Assembly: GCF_024298865.1 (NCBI RefSeq)
Contig: NZ_CP101161.1
Location: forward strand, 1,137,227 to 1,201,226
Source of the DNA: Halorarius halobius
Lineage (GTDB): Archaea; Halobacteriota; Halobacteria; Halobacteriales; Haloarculaceae
Direction of reading: 5' to 3'
DNA: 64,000 nt
Both the position numbers and the translations under genes were made by a program. The notes under the pieces are model-generated. The model ran no database searches. It was not told the origin of the DNA and was given only the letters and a program-made list of their open reading frames with translations. This document shows positions 26,875 to 34,963 of this stretch, in pieces; within the stretch, counting starts at the first letter, position 1; every line of letters starts with the position of its first letter.

Positions 26875-27384
26875 ATGCTCGTCGTCGTCGCCGACACCCA
26901 CGGCAGGGACGGCCCCCGCCTCGACGGCCGCACCCGCGAGGCCGTCCGCGAGGCGGAACTGGTCTGTCACTGCGGGGATTTCATGACCGAGTCGGTGCTG
27001 GACGCCTTCCAGGACGCCGCCGGCGAGTTCGTCGGCGTCTACGGCAACAACGACCCGCCTGCGGTCCGCGAGCGCCTCTCGGACACCGCCGTCGTCGACC
27101 ACGAGGGGGTTCGTCTCGCGCTCGCGCACGGCCACGACCACACCGAGACGGCGCTGTCGATGTTCGGCCGGCAGTCGAACGCGGACCTCGTCTGCGTCGG
27201 CCACTCTCACGACCCCGGCTTCCGGATGGCCGGGGTCGTCCCTGTGCTCAATCCGGGAAGCCACGCCGACCCGCGGTGGTATCGACCGGCCCACGCCGAA
27301 CTGGAGGTGGACTCGGACGTCGTCGCCGGTCGACTGGTCGACCCGGACGGCACCGTGTTCGACCGGTTCGAAGTAGAACGATGA
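26875..27384 (+). CDS. YfcE/MJ0936-type metallophosphoesterase
   Basis: 169 residues. All calcineurin-like metal motifs are present: VVADTHGR, CHCGDF, VYGNNDPP, LAHGHDH and VCVGHSHDPG. The family hydrolyses phosphodiesters such as bis-pNPP in vitro; physiological substrate unsettled. The ATG at 26875 is 87 bases from the divergent CDF gene. It ends convergent to the gene at 27484. Confidence 0.9.
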   Translation: MLVVVADTHGRDGPRLDGRTREAVREAELVCHCGDFMTESVLDAFQDAAGEFVGVYGNNDPPAVRERLSDTAVVDHEGVRLALAHGHDHTETALSMFGRQSNADLVCVGHSHDPGFRMAGVVPVLNPGSHADPRWYRPAHAELEVDSDVVAGRLVDPDGTVFDRFEVER

Positions 27385-27390
27385 TGGAGG

Positions 27391-27404
27391 GCCGAAGCTT
27401 CGGC
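27391..27404. repeat. Perfect 14-base palindrome between convergent genes
   Basis: GCCGAAGCTTCGGC, followed 7-17 bases later by a second GGGCCGAAG. It lies just after the phosphoesterase stop codon and could fold in RNA, possibly as part of a 3' end for the plus-strand transcript. Confidence 0.45.
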
Positions 27405-27448
27405 GGGGGGAGGGCCGAAGTCATCAGCACCTGAGCGTTTAGGGGGGA

Positions 27449-27456
27449 ATAAAAAG
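27449..27456 (-). terminator. T-rich terminator for the 27484 gene
   Basis: On the minus strand CTTTTTAT occurs 28-35 bases past the TAA of the gene at 27484. Runs of T like this end transcription in haloarchaea. The surrounding sequence is otherwise GC-rich. Confidence 0.55.
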
Positions 27457-27483
27457 TAGACTCCGTAAGCTCAAAGGGCCGTT

Positions 27484-28362
27484 TTACTCACGGTACGCGA
27501 CCGCAACGACCACCAGAAGCACCGTGAGGCCGCCGAGGAAAAAGAGGAGTCCCGGCGGGAGACCGGCCACGACGTCGAGGCCGCCGTCGGCGGCGACGGG
27601 CGTCGGCGAAGGCGTCCCCGTCGCCGCGGGCGTCGCCTGCGCGGTCGGCGTCGGCGTCGACGCCTCCGGCACCGGCGTCTCCGTCACCGTACTTGTCGCG
27701 TCGCCGCTGGTGAAGACGCCCGGTCCGTCGCTGGCGTTCGTCGCCGACGGTTCGGCGGTGGTGGGCGTGCCGGTCGCGCCGCCGTCGCCGCCTCCGGCGC
27801 CCCCGATGGCGTCGCCCGCATCGGTCGTGGTGTCCGCCTCGGTCGTGGTGTCGGTGGTCGGTCCGCCGGCCGACCGGGGCTCCTGTGCGCCGCCGCCCGC
27901 GTTCGACCCGAACCCGACGAGCCGGCCGACGCCGTCGCCGAACACCTCCTGGACGGCGACGCTCCCCACCAGAAGCGCACCGACGCCGCCCAGCAGTCGG
28001 GACAGCGCCGCCCGGAGCCCCGACGCCTGCTCGTCCTGGCCGGCGAAGATGACGAGCGGCTCGTCCGCGGGCGCGTACACGTCCATCTCACGACCTTTCG
28101 AGGAGTAGGCGGTGCCGACCACCTCGACAGCGCCGGCGTCCTCGAGGTTCGAGAGGTGGTACTGGGTGTTCTGGAGCGTCGTGTCGGCCCGGTCCGCGAG
28201 TTCGCTGGGCGGGGCGGGCTCGTCGTGGAGTTCCGAGAGGAGCCGCCGGGCCGTCTCGGAGGAGAGCGCCGACATCAGCGCGTCGGCGTCCTCGCTGTCG
28301 ACGCCGACGACGCGGGGTTCGCCGTCGGAGACGACGTCCGGCTTGGAGGGCAGGAGGCTCAT
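27484..28362 (-). CDS. Membrane-anchored ArsR-like winged-helix protein with Thr/Pro linker
   Basis: 292 residues from the ATG at 28362. Residues about 30-100 are a winged helix (PPSELADRADTTLQNTQYHL), then a hydrophobic helix (LLGGVGALLVGSVAVQEVF). A long low-complexity Thr/Ser/Pro/Gly/Ala linker follows (about residues 150-265), and a final transmembrane helix ends at VVAVAYRE. The first helix puts the HTH inside the cell and the Thr-rich part outside, where it is likely glycosylated. One- or two-pass HTH proteins of this kind are common in haloarchaea. Ligand and targets unknown. Confidence 0.78.
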   Translation of the reverse strand: MSLLPSKPDVVSDGEPRVVGVDSEDADALMSALSSETARRLLSELHDEPAPPSELADRADTTLQNTQYHLSNLEDAGAVEVVGTAYSSKGREMDVYAPADEPLVIFAGQDEQASGLRAALSRLLGGVGALLVGSVAVQEVFGDGVGRLVGFGSNAGGGAQEPRSAGGPTTDTTTEADTTTDAGDAIGGAGGGDGGATGTPTTAEPSATNASDGPGVFTSGDATSTVTETPVPEASTPTPTAQATPAATGTPSPTPVAADGGLDVVAGLPPGLLFFLGGLTVLLVVVAVAYRE

Positions 28363-28506
28363 TCGTGGGGGTCTTTCGTGTAATGGGCCAAGAGTTTTGT
28401 GAGTACAACACCCTGACGGCTGGGCCGTCTCCACCGCGCTTGCGGTCGGTCGTCGGCGTTACCTCGGAGGGGAAACGACTTTACCCAAGAGCGGCTACCG
28501 GCGTCT

Positions 28507-28641
28507 ATGGCCTCCGTGGACCCCGTTCTCGTCGTGCTCATCTCGGGCATCCTCCTGTTCGTTCTCGCGGTCTATCTGATGCTCCGGCGCACCTTGCTGG
28601 CGTTCTCGGAGGGAATGCGCGAGGGGAACCGCCGCGATTAA
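28507..28641 (+). CDS. Tiny single-helix membrane protein (DUF7859-like)
   Basis: 44 residues from the ATG at 28507 to the TAA at 28641. One transmembrane helix (LVVLISGILLFVLAVYLML) is followed by a basic/acidic tail (RRTLLAFSEGMREGNRRD). It overlaps the stop of the threonine aldolase gene by 4 bases, stop to stop. Similar micro-proteins with one helix recur in haloarchaeal genomes. Confidence 0.65.
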   Translation: MASVDPVLVVLISGILLFVLAVYLMLRRTLLAFSEGMREGNRRD

Positions 28642-29645
28642 ACCACGCGACCGACGGCGTCGACCGCCGCGTCCACGGCCTCGCCGTCCACGTCCAGGTG
28701 CGTGCAGAACCGGACCTGCCGGTCGCCGAACGGCGACGCGAGCACGCCCTCGCCCTCTAGCGCCTCGACGAACGCCTCTGCGGGGTCGGGCGTCTCCACG
28801 AGCACGATGTTCGTCTCCGGTTCCTGCACCGTCAGGGCGTCGTACTCGGCGAGGCCGCCCGCGAGCCGTCTGGCGTTCGCGTGGTCCTCGTGGAGGCGGT
28901 CGCGGTTCTCCAGCGCGAGCAGGCCGGGCGCCGCGACGACGCCGGCCTGCCGCATCCCACCGCCCAGTAGCTTTCGGACCCGGCGTGCGTCCTCGATGAA
29001 CGACTCCGGCCCGGCCAGCACCGACCCCACGGGCGCGCCCAGCCCCTTCGAGAGACAGAACATCACCGAGTCGACCGGGTCGACGAGGTCGGTGGCGGGG
29101 ACGTCCAGCGCCGCGGCGGCGTTGAACAGTCGCGCGCCGTCGAGGTGGACCGGCACGCCGTGCTCGTGGGCCGCCTCCGCGGCCGCCGCGATGGCTCCGG
29201 GCGCGATTGCCGTCCCACCCTTGCTGTTGTGGGTGTTCTCGAGACACAGCAGGCCCGTGCCGGGCCGGTGGCCGTCTTCCTCGACGTAGCCGTCGTGGAC
29301 CTGCTCGGGGGCGAGAACGCCGCGGTCGTCGCCATCGAGGGGGCGGGTCTGGAGGCCGGCGTGCTGGGCGAACCCGCCGAGTTCCCACTTGTAGACGTGG
29401 CTCTCGCATTCGACGAGCGCCTCCTGTCCGCGCTCGGTGTGCGTGCGGGCGGCTATCTGGTTGCCCATCGTCCCCGTGGGGACGTACAGCGCCGCGTCCG
29501 TCTCCACGACGTCGGCCGCACGCGCCTCCAGTTCGTTGACGGTCGGGTCCTCGCGGTAGACGTCGTCGCCCACTTCGGCGTCGTGGGCGGCCTCGCGCAT
29601 CGCCTCGTCGGGGCGGGTGACGGTGTCCGAGCGGAAATCGAGCAT
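28638..29645 (-). CDS. ltaE: Low-specificity L-threonine aldolase
   Basis: Cleaves L-threonine or allo-threonine to glycine and acetaldehyde using PLP. 335 residues from the ATG at 29645, which starts directly with the conserved LDFRSDTVTRP. Other signatures: PTGTMGNQIA, the ENTHNSKGGTAI segment, HLDGARLFNAA, and the PLP Lys in FCLSKGLGAPVGSV. The enzyme can link threonine and glycine pools. Confidence 0.93.
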   Translation of the reverse strand: MLDFRSDTVTRPDEAMREAAHDAEVGDDVYREDPTVNELEARAADVVETDAALYVPTGTMGNQIAARTHTERGQEALVECESHVYKWELGGFAQHAGLQTRPLDGDDRGVLAPEQVHDGYVEEDGHRPGTGLLCLENTHNSKGGTAIAPGAIAAAAEAAHEHGVPVHLDGARLFNAAAALDVPATDLVDPVDSVMFCLSKGLGAPVGSVLAGPESFIEDARRVRKLLGGGMRQAGVVAAPGLLALENRDRLHEDHANARRLAGGLAEYDALTVQEPETNIVLVETPDPAEAFVEALEGEGVLASPFGDRQVRFCTHLDVDGEAVDAAVDAVGRVV

Positions 29646-29730
29646 GGCGGCCGTTGGCCCCGCGCCGTGAAATACGCCGCGGTGGGACCGCTCCGAAACC
29701 GGTTTGCCGGCGGCGGGCGACGAGCGATGT

Positions 29731-30825
29731 ATGGACCCACGCATCCGGGAGCACGCACGCATCCTCGTCGACCACTCGGCGGGCATCGAGGCCGGCGACG
29801 ACGTCGTCATCGACGCCGACCCGGTGGCCGACGACCTGGTGGTGGCGCTCCACGAGGAACTGGCCGACGCAGGCGCCAACCCCATCGTCGTCCGCGAGCG
29901 GTTCGGCAAGCGGTTCCGCCGTGCGTACCTCCGCAACCACGACGGCGATTTCGACGTGCCGGACCACGAGATGGCGCTGTGGGAGGCGATGGACTGTTAC
30001 GTCGCCATCCGGGGCGACCAGAACGTCGTCGAGGAGTCGGACGTCGACGGCGACGTCCAGACCGCCTACGAGCGGGCTCGCCAGCCCCTGCTCGAGGAGC
30101 GACTGGGCAAGACGTGGGTGCTGACCCAGTACCCGGCCGCGGCGAACGCCCAGCTCGCGGAGATGTCGACGGAGGCGTACGAGAACTTCGTGTGGGACGC
30201 GGTCAACAAGGACTGGGACGCCGTCCGCGAGCACCAGCAACAGATGGTCGAGATTCTCGACCCCGCCGACGAGGTGCGCATCCGGTCGGGCGACCGGACG
30301 GACGTGCGGATGAGCGTCGCGGGCAACCCGACGCTCAACGACTACGGCGAGAACAACATGCCCGGCGGCGAGGTGTTCACCGCGCCCGTCGTCGACAGCG
30401 TCGAGGGGGAGGTGTACTTCGACAAGCCGGTCTACCAGCGCGGCCACGAGATAACGGGCGCGCACCTCACGTTCGAGGAGGGCGAGGCCGTCGACTGGAG
30501 CGCCGAGAAGAACGAGGACGTCCTCGACGCCATCCTCACCACCGACGACGGGGCGCGTCGCCTGGGCGAACTCGGCATCGGGATGAACCGCGACATCGAC
30601 CGGTTCACCTACAACATGCTGTTCGACGAGAAGATGGGCGACACCGTCCACATGGCGGTCGGGCGCGCGTACGGCGCCACCGTCGGCGAGGAGAACGAGC
30701 GGAACGACTCGGCGGTCCACGTCGACATGATAGTCGACATGAGCGAGGACAGCGTCATCGAAGTCGACGGCGAGGTGGTCCAGCGGAACGGGACGTTCGT
30801 GTTCGAAGAGGGGTACGGCGAGTGA
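29731..30825 (+). CDS. Aminopeptidase of the M29 (AmpS) family
   Basis: 364 residues from the ATG at 29731. The sequence has the M29 layout: an N-terminal alpha/beta half (DDVVIDADPVADDLVVAL) and a C-terminal metal site with the conserved NMPGGEVFTAP, GHEITGAHLTFEEG, and MADTVH-like stretch (MGDTVHMAVG) with HVDMIVDM near the end. M29 enzymes are dimeric two-metal exopeptidases of cytoplasmic peptide turnover. A slightly earlier ATG (29704) would add nine residues and is less likely. Alone and close to ltaE. Confidence 0.9.
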   Translation: MDPRIREHARILVDHSAGIEAGDDVVIDADPVADDLVVALHEELADAGANPIVVRERFGKRFRRAYLRNHDGDFDVPDHEMALWEAMDCYVAIRGDQNVVEESDVDGDVQTAYERARQPLLEERLGKTWVLTQYPAAANAQLAEMSTEAYENFVWDAVNKDWDAVREHQQQMVEILDPADEVRIRSGDRTDVRMSVAGNPTLNDYGENNMPGGEVFTAPVVDSVEGEVYFDKPVYQRGHEITGAHLTFEEGEAVDWSAEKNEDVLDAILTTDDGARRLGELGIGMNRDIDRFTYNMLFDEKMGDTVHMAVGRAYGATVGEENERNDSAVHVDMIVDMSEDSVIEVDGEVVQRNGTFVFEEGYGE

Positions 30826-30893
30826 ACCGAGCCCTCGGAAACCGAGCGGGGAGCGACGCGAGCCGCGAGGACGGGTTCGACGCGTAGGCGCCG

Positions 30894-31298
30894 ATGCGTG
30901 CGTGGCTCGCCGACGCGGACGGTCGCCTGCACGAGGTCACCGGCTTTACGTCAATCGGCCGCGCCGTCGACCGGTTCGTCGTCTGGGACGCGGGGCGACA
31001 GGTGCTGACCGCGCCGCGGCTCCTCCGTGCGGTCGCGTTCGACGGCTGTACGGTCGGCGTGCGGTTCCGCGAGCATCGGCTGGCCGACGCCCGCGAGGCG
31101 TACGGCGACCGCTCGGGAATCACGTTCGAAGGGCCGCGGATGACGGCCCGGGACGTCAGGGCCGTAGAAGTGGTCCACGAGTCGTATCCGGCGTCGTTCG
31201 AGCGCCTGTTCCGCGACACCGACCACGACCTCTGTCTCCGGGTTCGCGGCGGTGCAGACGTGTTCCTCGACGCGGAACTCGTGGACGTGGCACCGTGA
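30894..31298 (+). CDS. Conserved haloarchaeal protein of unknown function
   Basis: 134 residues from the ATG at 30894. Predicted alpha/beta with no membrane helix; the N-terminus (MRAWLADADGRLHEVTGF) reads as a beta-hairpin and the C-terminus (LRVRGGADVFLDAELVDV) as another. It holds two Cys and an Arg-rich surface, making it less acidic than its neighbours. Nothing in it matches a catalytic motif. It lies 68 bases after the aminopeptidase on the same strand. Confidence 0.6.
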   Translation: MRAWLADADGRLHEVTGFTSIGRAVDRFVVWDAGRQVLTAPRLLRAVAFDGCTVGVRFREHRLADAREAYGDRSGITFEGPRMTARDVRAVEVVHESYPASFERLFRDTDHDLCLRVRGGADVFLDAELVDVAP

Positions 31299-31616
31299 GT
31301 GAAAGAGTCAACCGGTGTGTCATGGCACGGAGCGACGGTCAGGGTGCCTGGCTCCACCTCCTGTCCCGGGCGGTCCTCCGGCCGGAGACCCCACGGTCCC
31401 CTCCGGGCGGGCGATGCCCGGGACGTGAATCGCCCGTCGGCGCTGGTCGTATTTCGGACATTGCGTGACGTTCGTTGGCAAACGAGCGGATAACTGTTCC
31501 GTACAACCAACCTAATTCGGTTTCAGGTGTTCATATGTGCTCACTTGAACCCGGTCGTGTCGTTCCCCGGCTATACCGGGCAGAACCGCTAAGGGTGTCG
31601 CTCGGGTAGCACGACC
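31299..31616. other. Intergenic region of 318 bases without a supported gene
   Basis: A 64-codon frame beginning directly at 31299 has no protein-like character. A TATA-like TTCATATGTG lies at about 31532-31541, and a short stem-loop (CCCGG-CTATA-CCGGG) at about 31566-31580 sits 36 bases ahead of the protease start, where it may act in initiation. I see nothing else. Confidence 0.4.
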
Positions 31617-33575
31617 GTGCGACGCCTGCGGGTCGCGTTCGTGTGTTGCCTTCTCCTCACAGCGGTGGCTCCGGCCGTCGGCGCGGCGGGTACGGCGACC
31701 GAGGACGACGCCATCGTGGCGTCGTACACGTTCGCGCCGGCGGACGCGGCCGACCGGGTGCGCGTCACCGTCCGGCTCACCTCGATGCCGGCGTCGGTCT
31801 CGTCGTTCCGGTTCACCCCCCGGTACGACGGCATCCGCGTGCAGTCGACCCGCGGGTTCTCCCGCTCGGGCGGCGAGTTCGTCTGGGACGGACGTACCGG
31901 CGACCCGTCCATCACGTTCACCGCGCCGGCCGCGCCGCGGACCGCCACCGTTCGGCCGGAGGACGGGGGTGCGAACGGACTCGGCACCGCCGGCGCCGAG
32001 CAGTGGACGTACGTCGCGGCCGGCCGCCTCACGTTCTCCTACTCCTACCGCTACTACGGGGTCGACCCGGGCATCGAGACGCGCGTCGCCGCCGACGGCG
32101 GCACGGCCGGCCCGAGCATCGTGTTCCTCGGCGAGTACGCGGTCACCAACCGCTCGTACGGCGACCAGCAGTTCCGCCTCGTCGTCCCCGAGGCGGCGAC
32201 GTTCACCGACCGCGACCGGAACGAGGTGCTGTCGGCGCTCATCGGCGCCCGGGTCGCGCTCGACGTCGGCGCGGTCGACCGGCGCGTCAACGTGTTCGTC
32301 ACCACCGACCCCATCCGCCGCGGCGGCGTCACCTTCCCCCAGCGGCGCCGCGGCGTACAGGACGTGTGGGTCCGCGACGACGTTCGGCTCAACACGACCG
32401 GCAACACCTGGTTCCACGAGTACGTCCACAGCCGGCAGTCGTACGAGACGACCGCCGAGACCCGGTGGTTCACCGAGGCCAGCGCGGAGTACTACACCGC
32501 CCTCCTGACGCTCCAGCAGGGGCGCATCGAGTTCGACACCGTCCACGACCACCTCACGACGGAACGGGGGGCCGACGACCGCCTCGCCGCGCCGTCGACG
32601 TGGTCGAGCAGTCGCACGCCGTACACGAAGGGACGGCGCGTGCTCGCGGCGCTGGACCTCCGCATCCGCGCGGCCAGCGGCGGCGACGCCACCCTGCAGG
32701 ACGTGTTCCGGACGATGAACCGCCACGACGGGCCGGTCTCCTCCGCCGACTTCCGGCGGATGGTCGACGACGCCGCCGGCGCTGACCTCTCGGGGTGGCT
32801 CGACCGCTACGTGCAGGGGACGGCGACGCCGTCCGTCCCGGCGAACCCGTATTCGTTCACGAACCCCGACGTCGCCGACGCCGACGGCGACGGTCTCGAC
32901 GACGCGACGGAGCGGGCGCTTGGGACGAGCCCGTTCACCCCCGACACGGACGACGACGGGCTCACCGACCTGCGTGAGCGCGACGGCCCTACCGACCCCC
33001 TCGACGCCGATACGGACGACGACGGGTTAGAGGACGGGCGGGAACTCGCGGTCGGCGCGGACCCGACGGTCGCGGACACGGACGACGACGGCCTCGTGGA
33101 CGGCCGGGAGGTCGCGGTCGGCGCGGACCCGACGGTCGCGGACACGGACAGCGACGGTCTGGCGGACGGGCGGGAACTCGCGGTCGGCGCGGACCCCGCC
33201 GTCTACGACACGGACGGCGACGGGCTGGCGGACGGCCGGGAGGTCGCGCTCGGTGCCGACCCGACGGTCGCTGACACGGACGACGACGGCCTCGACGACG
33301 CACGGGAGGCTCGCCTCGGCACGGACCCGGCCAGCCGGTTCACCGACGGCGACCGCCTCGCGGACGCCGCGGAACTCGCGTTCGACAGCGACCCCACCGA
33401 GCGCGACACGGACGGCGACGGGCTGGGTGACGCCGCCGAGAAGCGCCACGGCACCGACCCACGGGACCCCGACACCGACGGCGACGGCATCCCCGACGGG
33501 AGGGAGGTCCGGGCCGGCACCGACCCGACCACGGACACCAGCGGCATCGTGTTCTTCGTCGCGGACCTGTTCTAG
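31617..33575 (+). CDS. Secreted HExxH metalloprotease with ten calcium-binding (TSP3-type) repeats
   Basis: 652 residues from a GTG start. A Sec signal peptide (RVAFVCCLLLTAVAPAVGA) is followed by a beta-rich domain. The gluzincin site is FHEYVH (residues 266-271) with the downstream Glu in WFTEASAEYY (E287), as in M61-like peptidases. From residue 421 to 640 there are ten 22-residue repeats of the form DTDDDGLxDxRExxxGxDP, each with the calcium loop of thrombospondin type 3 repeats. The final segment (GIVFFVADLF) is hydrophobic but short. Repeats 3-6 are nearly identical, so the array has expanded recently. Probably cell-surface or extracellular. Confidence 0.85.
   Translation: MRRLRVAFVCCLLLTAVAPAVGAAGTATEDDAIVASYTFAPADAADRVRVTVRLTSMPASVSSFRFTPRYDGIRVQSTRGFSRSGGEFVWDGRTGDPSITFTAPAAPRTATVRPEDGGANGLGTAGAEQWTYVAAGRLTFSYSYRYYGVDPGIETRVAADGGTAGPSIVFLGEYAVTNRSYGDQQFRLVVPEAATFTDRDRNEVLSALIGARVALDVGAVDRRVNVFVTTDPIRRGGVTFPQRRRGVQDVWVRDDVRLNTTGNTWFHEYVHSRQSYETTAETRWFTEASAEYYTALLTLQQGRIEFDTVHDHLTTERGADDRLAAPSTWSSSRTPYTKGRRVLAALDLRIRAASGGDATLQDVFRTMNRHDGPVSSADFRRMVDDAAGADLSGWLDRYVQGTATPSVPANPYSFTNPDVADADGDGLDDATERALGTSPFTPDTDDDGLTDLRERDGPTDPLDADTDDDGLEDGRELAVGADPTVADTDDDGLVDGREVAVGADPTVADTDSDGLADGRELAVGADPAVYDTDGDGLADGREVALGADPTVADTDDDGLDDAREARLGTDPASRFTDGDRLADAAELAFDSDPTERDTDGDGLGDAAEKRHGTDPRDPDTDGDGIPDGREVRAGTDPTTDTSGIVFFVADLF
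32877..33536 (+). repeat. Ten 66-bp repeats encoding TSP3-type calcium loops
   Basis: In-frame units of 66 bases. Units 3-6 (33009-33272) are closest to each other, encoding GRELAVGADPTVADTD-like stretches. The remaining units have diverged. This is the pattern left by unequal crossover within the central units. Confidence 0.9.
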
Positions 33576-33892
33576 CTCGGCATCCGAATCGCGTACAGGA
33601 TACACAGCAGTCCGACGAGTTCACTCGCCTGCGACGCCACGGCCACCGCGGCCCGCGGGACCGACGGCACCGCGAGCGTGACAAACAGGAGCGCGACCGG
33701 GACGCCCAGCGCGAGCACGAACCCGACGGCGATGAACAGCATCGGCCGGCTCTCGTTGCGCCGGTAGCCGCGGTACGCCTGATACGCGATGAACAGCCCG
33801 ATGAGCGCCCCGACCACGTCGCTGGCCTGCAGGGCGGTCCCGAGCCAGCCGTCGAGCGGTCCGGCCGTCTGGAGCGTCGCGAGCACGGTCAC
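33572..33892 (-). CDS. Small three-helix membrane protein, partner of the HTH gene (module copy A)
   Basis: 106 residues with three to four hydrophobic helices. The motif IAYQAYRGYRRNESRPML with a following IAVGF is shared with the protein at 63068. I think both belong to DUF7521. It overlaps by 4 bases the HTH gene upstream on the same strand (33889) and by 4 bases the protease gene, stop to stop. The fixed pairing with an HTH gene suggests a membrane sensor or ligand gate for that regulator. This is inference. Confidence 0.75.
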   Translation of the reverse strand: MTVLATLQTAGPLDGWLGTALQASDVVGALIGLFIAYQAYRGYRRNESRPMLFIAVGFVLALGVPVALLFVTLAVPSVPRAAVAVASQASELVGLLCILYAIRMPS

Positions 33893-34233
33893 ATCCCCTC
33901 GATGAGCCGCGTGAACCGGTCGGCCATGTCCGCCCGGCGGTCGACGCGCAGGCTGAACGTCCCGTCGTCGAGTTCGACGGTCACGCGCTCGAGCGTCGCG
34001 GCGTACTCGGTCCGGTGGTGCCCGCCCGCCGGGTCGGGGCGCGTCCGCTCCTCGACGAGGTCACACGCCCGCAGGTCGTCGAGCCGGCGGTAGATGGTCG
34101 GTCCCGATGCGTCACAGCGCTCGGCGAGTTCGTCGGCTGATGCTGGCTCCATGCTTGTCTCGGTGAGGATGGCCCGCGCTGTCCCGTCTTCGAGGACGGC
34201 GGCGATGGCGTCGAGGTCGCACTCCTCACTCAC
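33889..34233 (-). CDS. ArsR-like winged-helix regulator (module copy A)
   Basis: 114 residues from a GTG at 34233. HTH PASADELAERCDASGPTIYR, wing EERTRPDPAGGHHRTEYAAT. The C-terminal part (VTVELDDGTFSLRV) and the HH motif are shared with the regulator at 62697. A TATA-like TTTATATG lies at 34254-34261 on the minus strand, 22-29 bases ahead, so the message is probably leaderless. Translationally coupled to the membrane protein at 33572 (GTGA/ATGA-type overlap). Confidence 0.82.
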   Translation of the reverse strand: MSEECDLDAIAAVLEDGTARAILTETSMEPASADELAERCDASGPTIYRRLDDLRACDLVEERTRPDPAGGHHRTEYAATLERVTVELDDGTFSLRVDRRADMADRFTRLIEGM

Positions 34234-34253
34234 GACGGGTTCGAGTCACCGCG

Positions 34254-34261
34254 AGCATATA
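34254..34261 (-). promoter_or_regulatory. TATA element of the 34233 regulator
   Basis: TTTATATG on the minus strand at the only AT-rich stretch of the gap, correctly spaced for transcript start at the GTG codon at 34233. Confidence 0.55.
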
Positions 34262-34337
34262 AACCATCTCCGACGGCTTCAGCCGCTGAAGCGGTGGCTC
34301 CCGGTCTATCTTCCTCCCACCCGTTCGTCCACACGTG

Positions 34338-34409
34338 ATGTCCCCGACTGACGCACATCGCGTGGTCGCCCTGCTCGCCAATCGCCCCGCTCCGGAGGTG
34401 GTCGCGTGA
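34338..34409 (+). CDS. Possible 23-residue leader ORF coupled to the next gene
   Basis: ATG at 34338 to TGA at 34409. The peptide begins MSPTDAHRVVALLANRP. Its stop overlaps the GTG of the downstream membrane gene as GTGA. A TATA-like TCTAT lies about 30 bases upstream, so the message may begin at or near this ATG. The sequence faintly recalls the start of ArsR-type repressors that often precede DUF1648 proteins, so it could be a remnant of one. Not supported by homology. Confidence 0.35.
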   Translation: MSPTDAHRVVALLANRPAPEVVA

Positions 34410-34768
34410 GCCTCGCCGTCCGGTCGCGGGTCCGTGCCGGCGACGCGCTCGCCGTCGGCATCCTGCTCGCCACGCTCGCTGTGGGCGTCGCGGCGTACCG
34501 CTCGGCCCCCCAGCAGGTCGTCGTCCACTGGTCGCTCGGCTACGAGCAGTACTACCACGGCGTCCGGACGCTCCCGCGCTGGCTCGGCCTGTTCGCCGGC
34601 ACGCTCGTCGCGGCGGTGACGTTCGCCGTGCTCCGGGCGCTCCCGCTCGTCGACGACCTCGGCACGGAACTGGCGCCCGTCCGATGGCTGTACGACGGGC
34701 TGGTCGTGCTCGCCGTCGCGTTCTGCTGTGCCGTCCAGTTGCTCGTCGTCGTGTTGAACGTGGTGTGA
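34406..34768 (+). CDS. DUF1648-like small membrane protein
   Basis: 120 residues from a GTG at 34406, with three predicted helices. The motif APQQVVVHWSLG, between helix 1 and 2, is the hallmark of DUF1648 (related to SdpI immunity proteins). It has only the N-terminal unit of an SdpI-like protein. The GTG start overlaps the upstream small reading frame by 4 bases. Membrane location is clear, function not. Confidence 0.65.
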   Translation: MSLAVRSRVRAGDALAVGILLATLAVGVAAYRSAPQQVVVHWSLGYEQYYHGVRTLPRWLGLFAGTLVAAVTFAVLRALPLVDDLGTELAPVRWLYDGLVVLAVAFCCAVQLLVVVLNVV

Positions 34769-34787
34769 AACGAGACGGTGGGAGTGA

Positions 34788-34806
34788 GCGAAGCCGGAGG
34801 CTTCGC
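34788..34806. repeat. Hairpin downstream of the DUF1648-like gene
   Basis: Perfect 8-bp arms (GCGAAGCC and GGCTTCGC) around a 3-base loop, 20 bases after the stop codon. No T-run follows, so it may be a 3'-end stabiliser rather than a terminator. Confidence 0.4.
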
Positions 34807-34812
34807 GACCAT

Positions 34813-34854
34813 CACCGTGCTCGTCGCTCCGCTCCTCGCTGCACGAGCACGGTG
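34813..34854. repeat. 12-bp inverted repeat built on a tRNA-Arg 3' fragment
   Basis: Arms CACCGTGCTCGT (34813-34824) and ACGAGCACGGTG (34843-34854) are perfect, with an 18-base loop. The right arm lies in the duplicated tRNA segment at 34844-34865. Confidence 0.7.
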
Positions 34855-34865
34855 GGATTCGAACC
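34844..34865 (-). repeat. 22-bp duplicate of the tRNA-Arg 3' end (att-like remnant)
   Basis: Identical to 34964-34985, the discriminator, acceptor and T-arm part of tRNA-Arg. It is in the same orientation, 120 bases away. Duplicated tRNA 3' ends are what site-specific integration leaves behind. No integrase is between the copies, so an excised or decayed element is the likely cause. Confidence 0.6.
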
Positions 34866-34963
34866 GGAGCCAGACGTTCCTGCTCGGCCTCCGGCCTGCG
34901 CGGGCGTGCGACTGGCAGGGTTCGACTCCCGTAGCTCGCTCTGCTCACTGTCGTTCGCAGAAG

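Noticed and set aside
31299-31493. 64-codon frame directly after the 30894 gene
   Set aside because: Starts at the base after the previous stop with GTG but shows no protein-like pattern. It ends in a promoter-like region.
33009-33272. Regular repeats that could suggest a CRISPR array
   Set aside because: The units are 66 bases, contiguous, in frame and encode calcium loops; there are no spacers.
34911-34935. Possible plus-strand tRNA T-arm (CAGGGTTCGACTCCCG)
   Set aside because: No acceptor, D-arm or anticodon arm can be built around it. It may be further debris of the integration scar.
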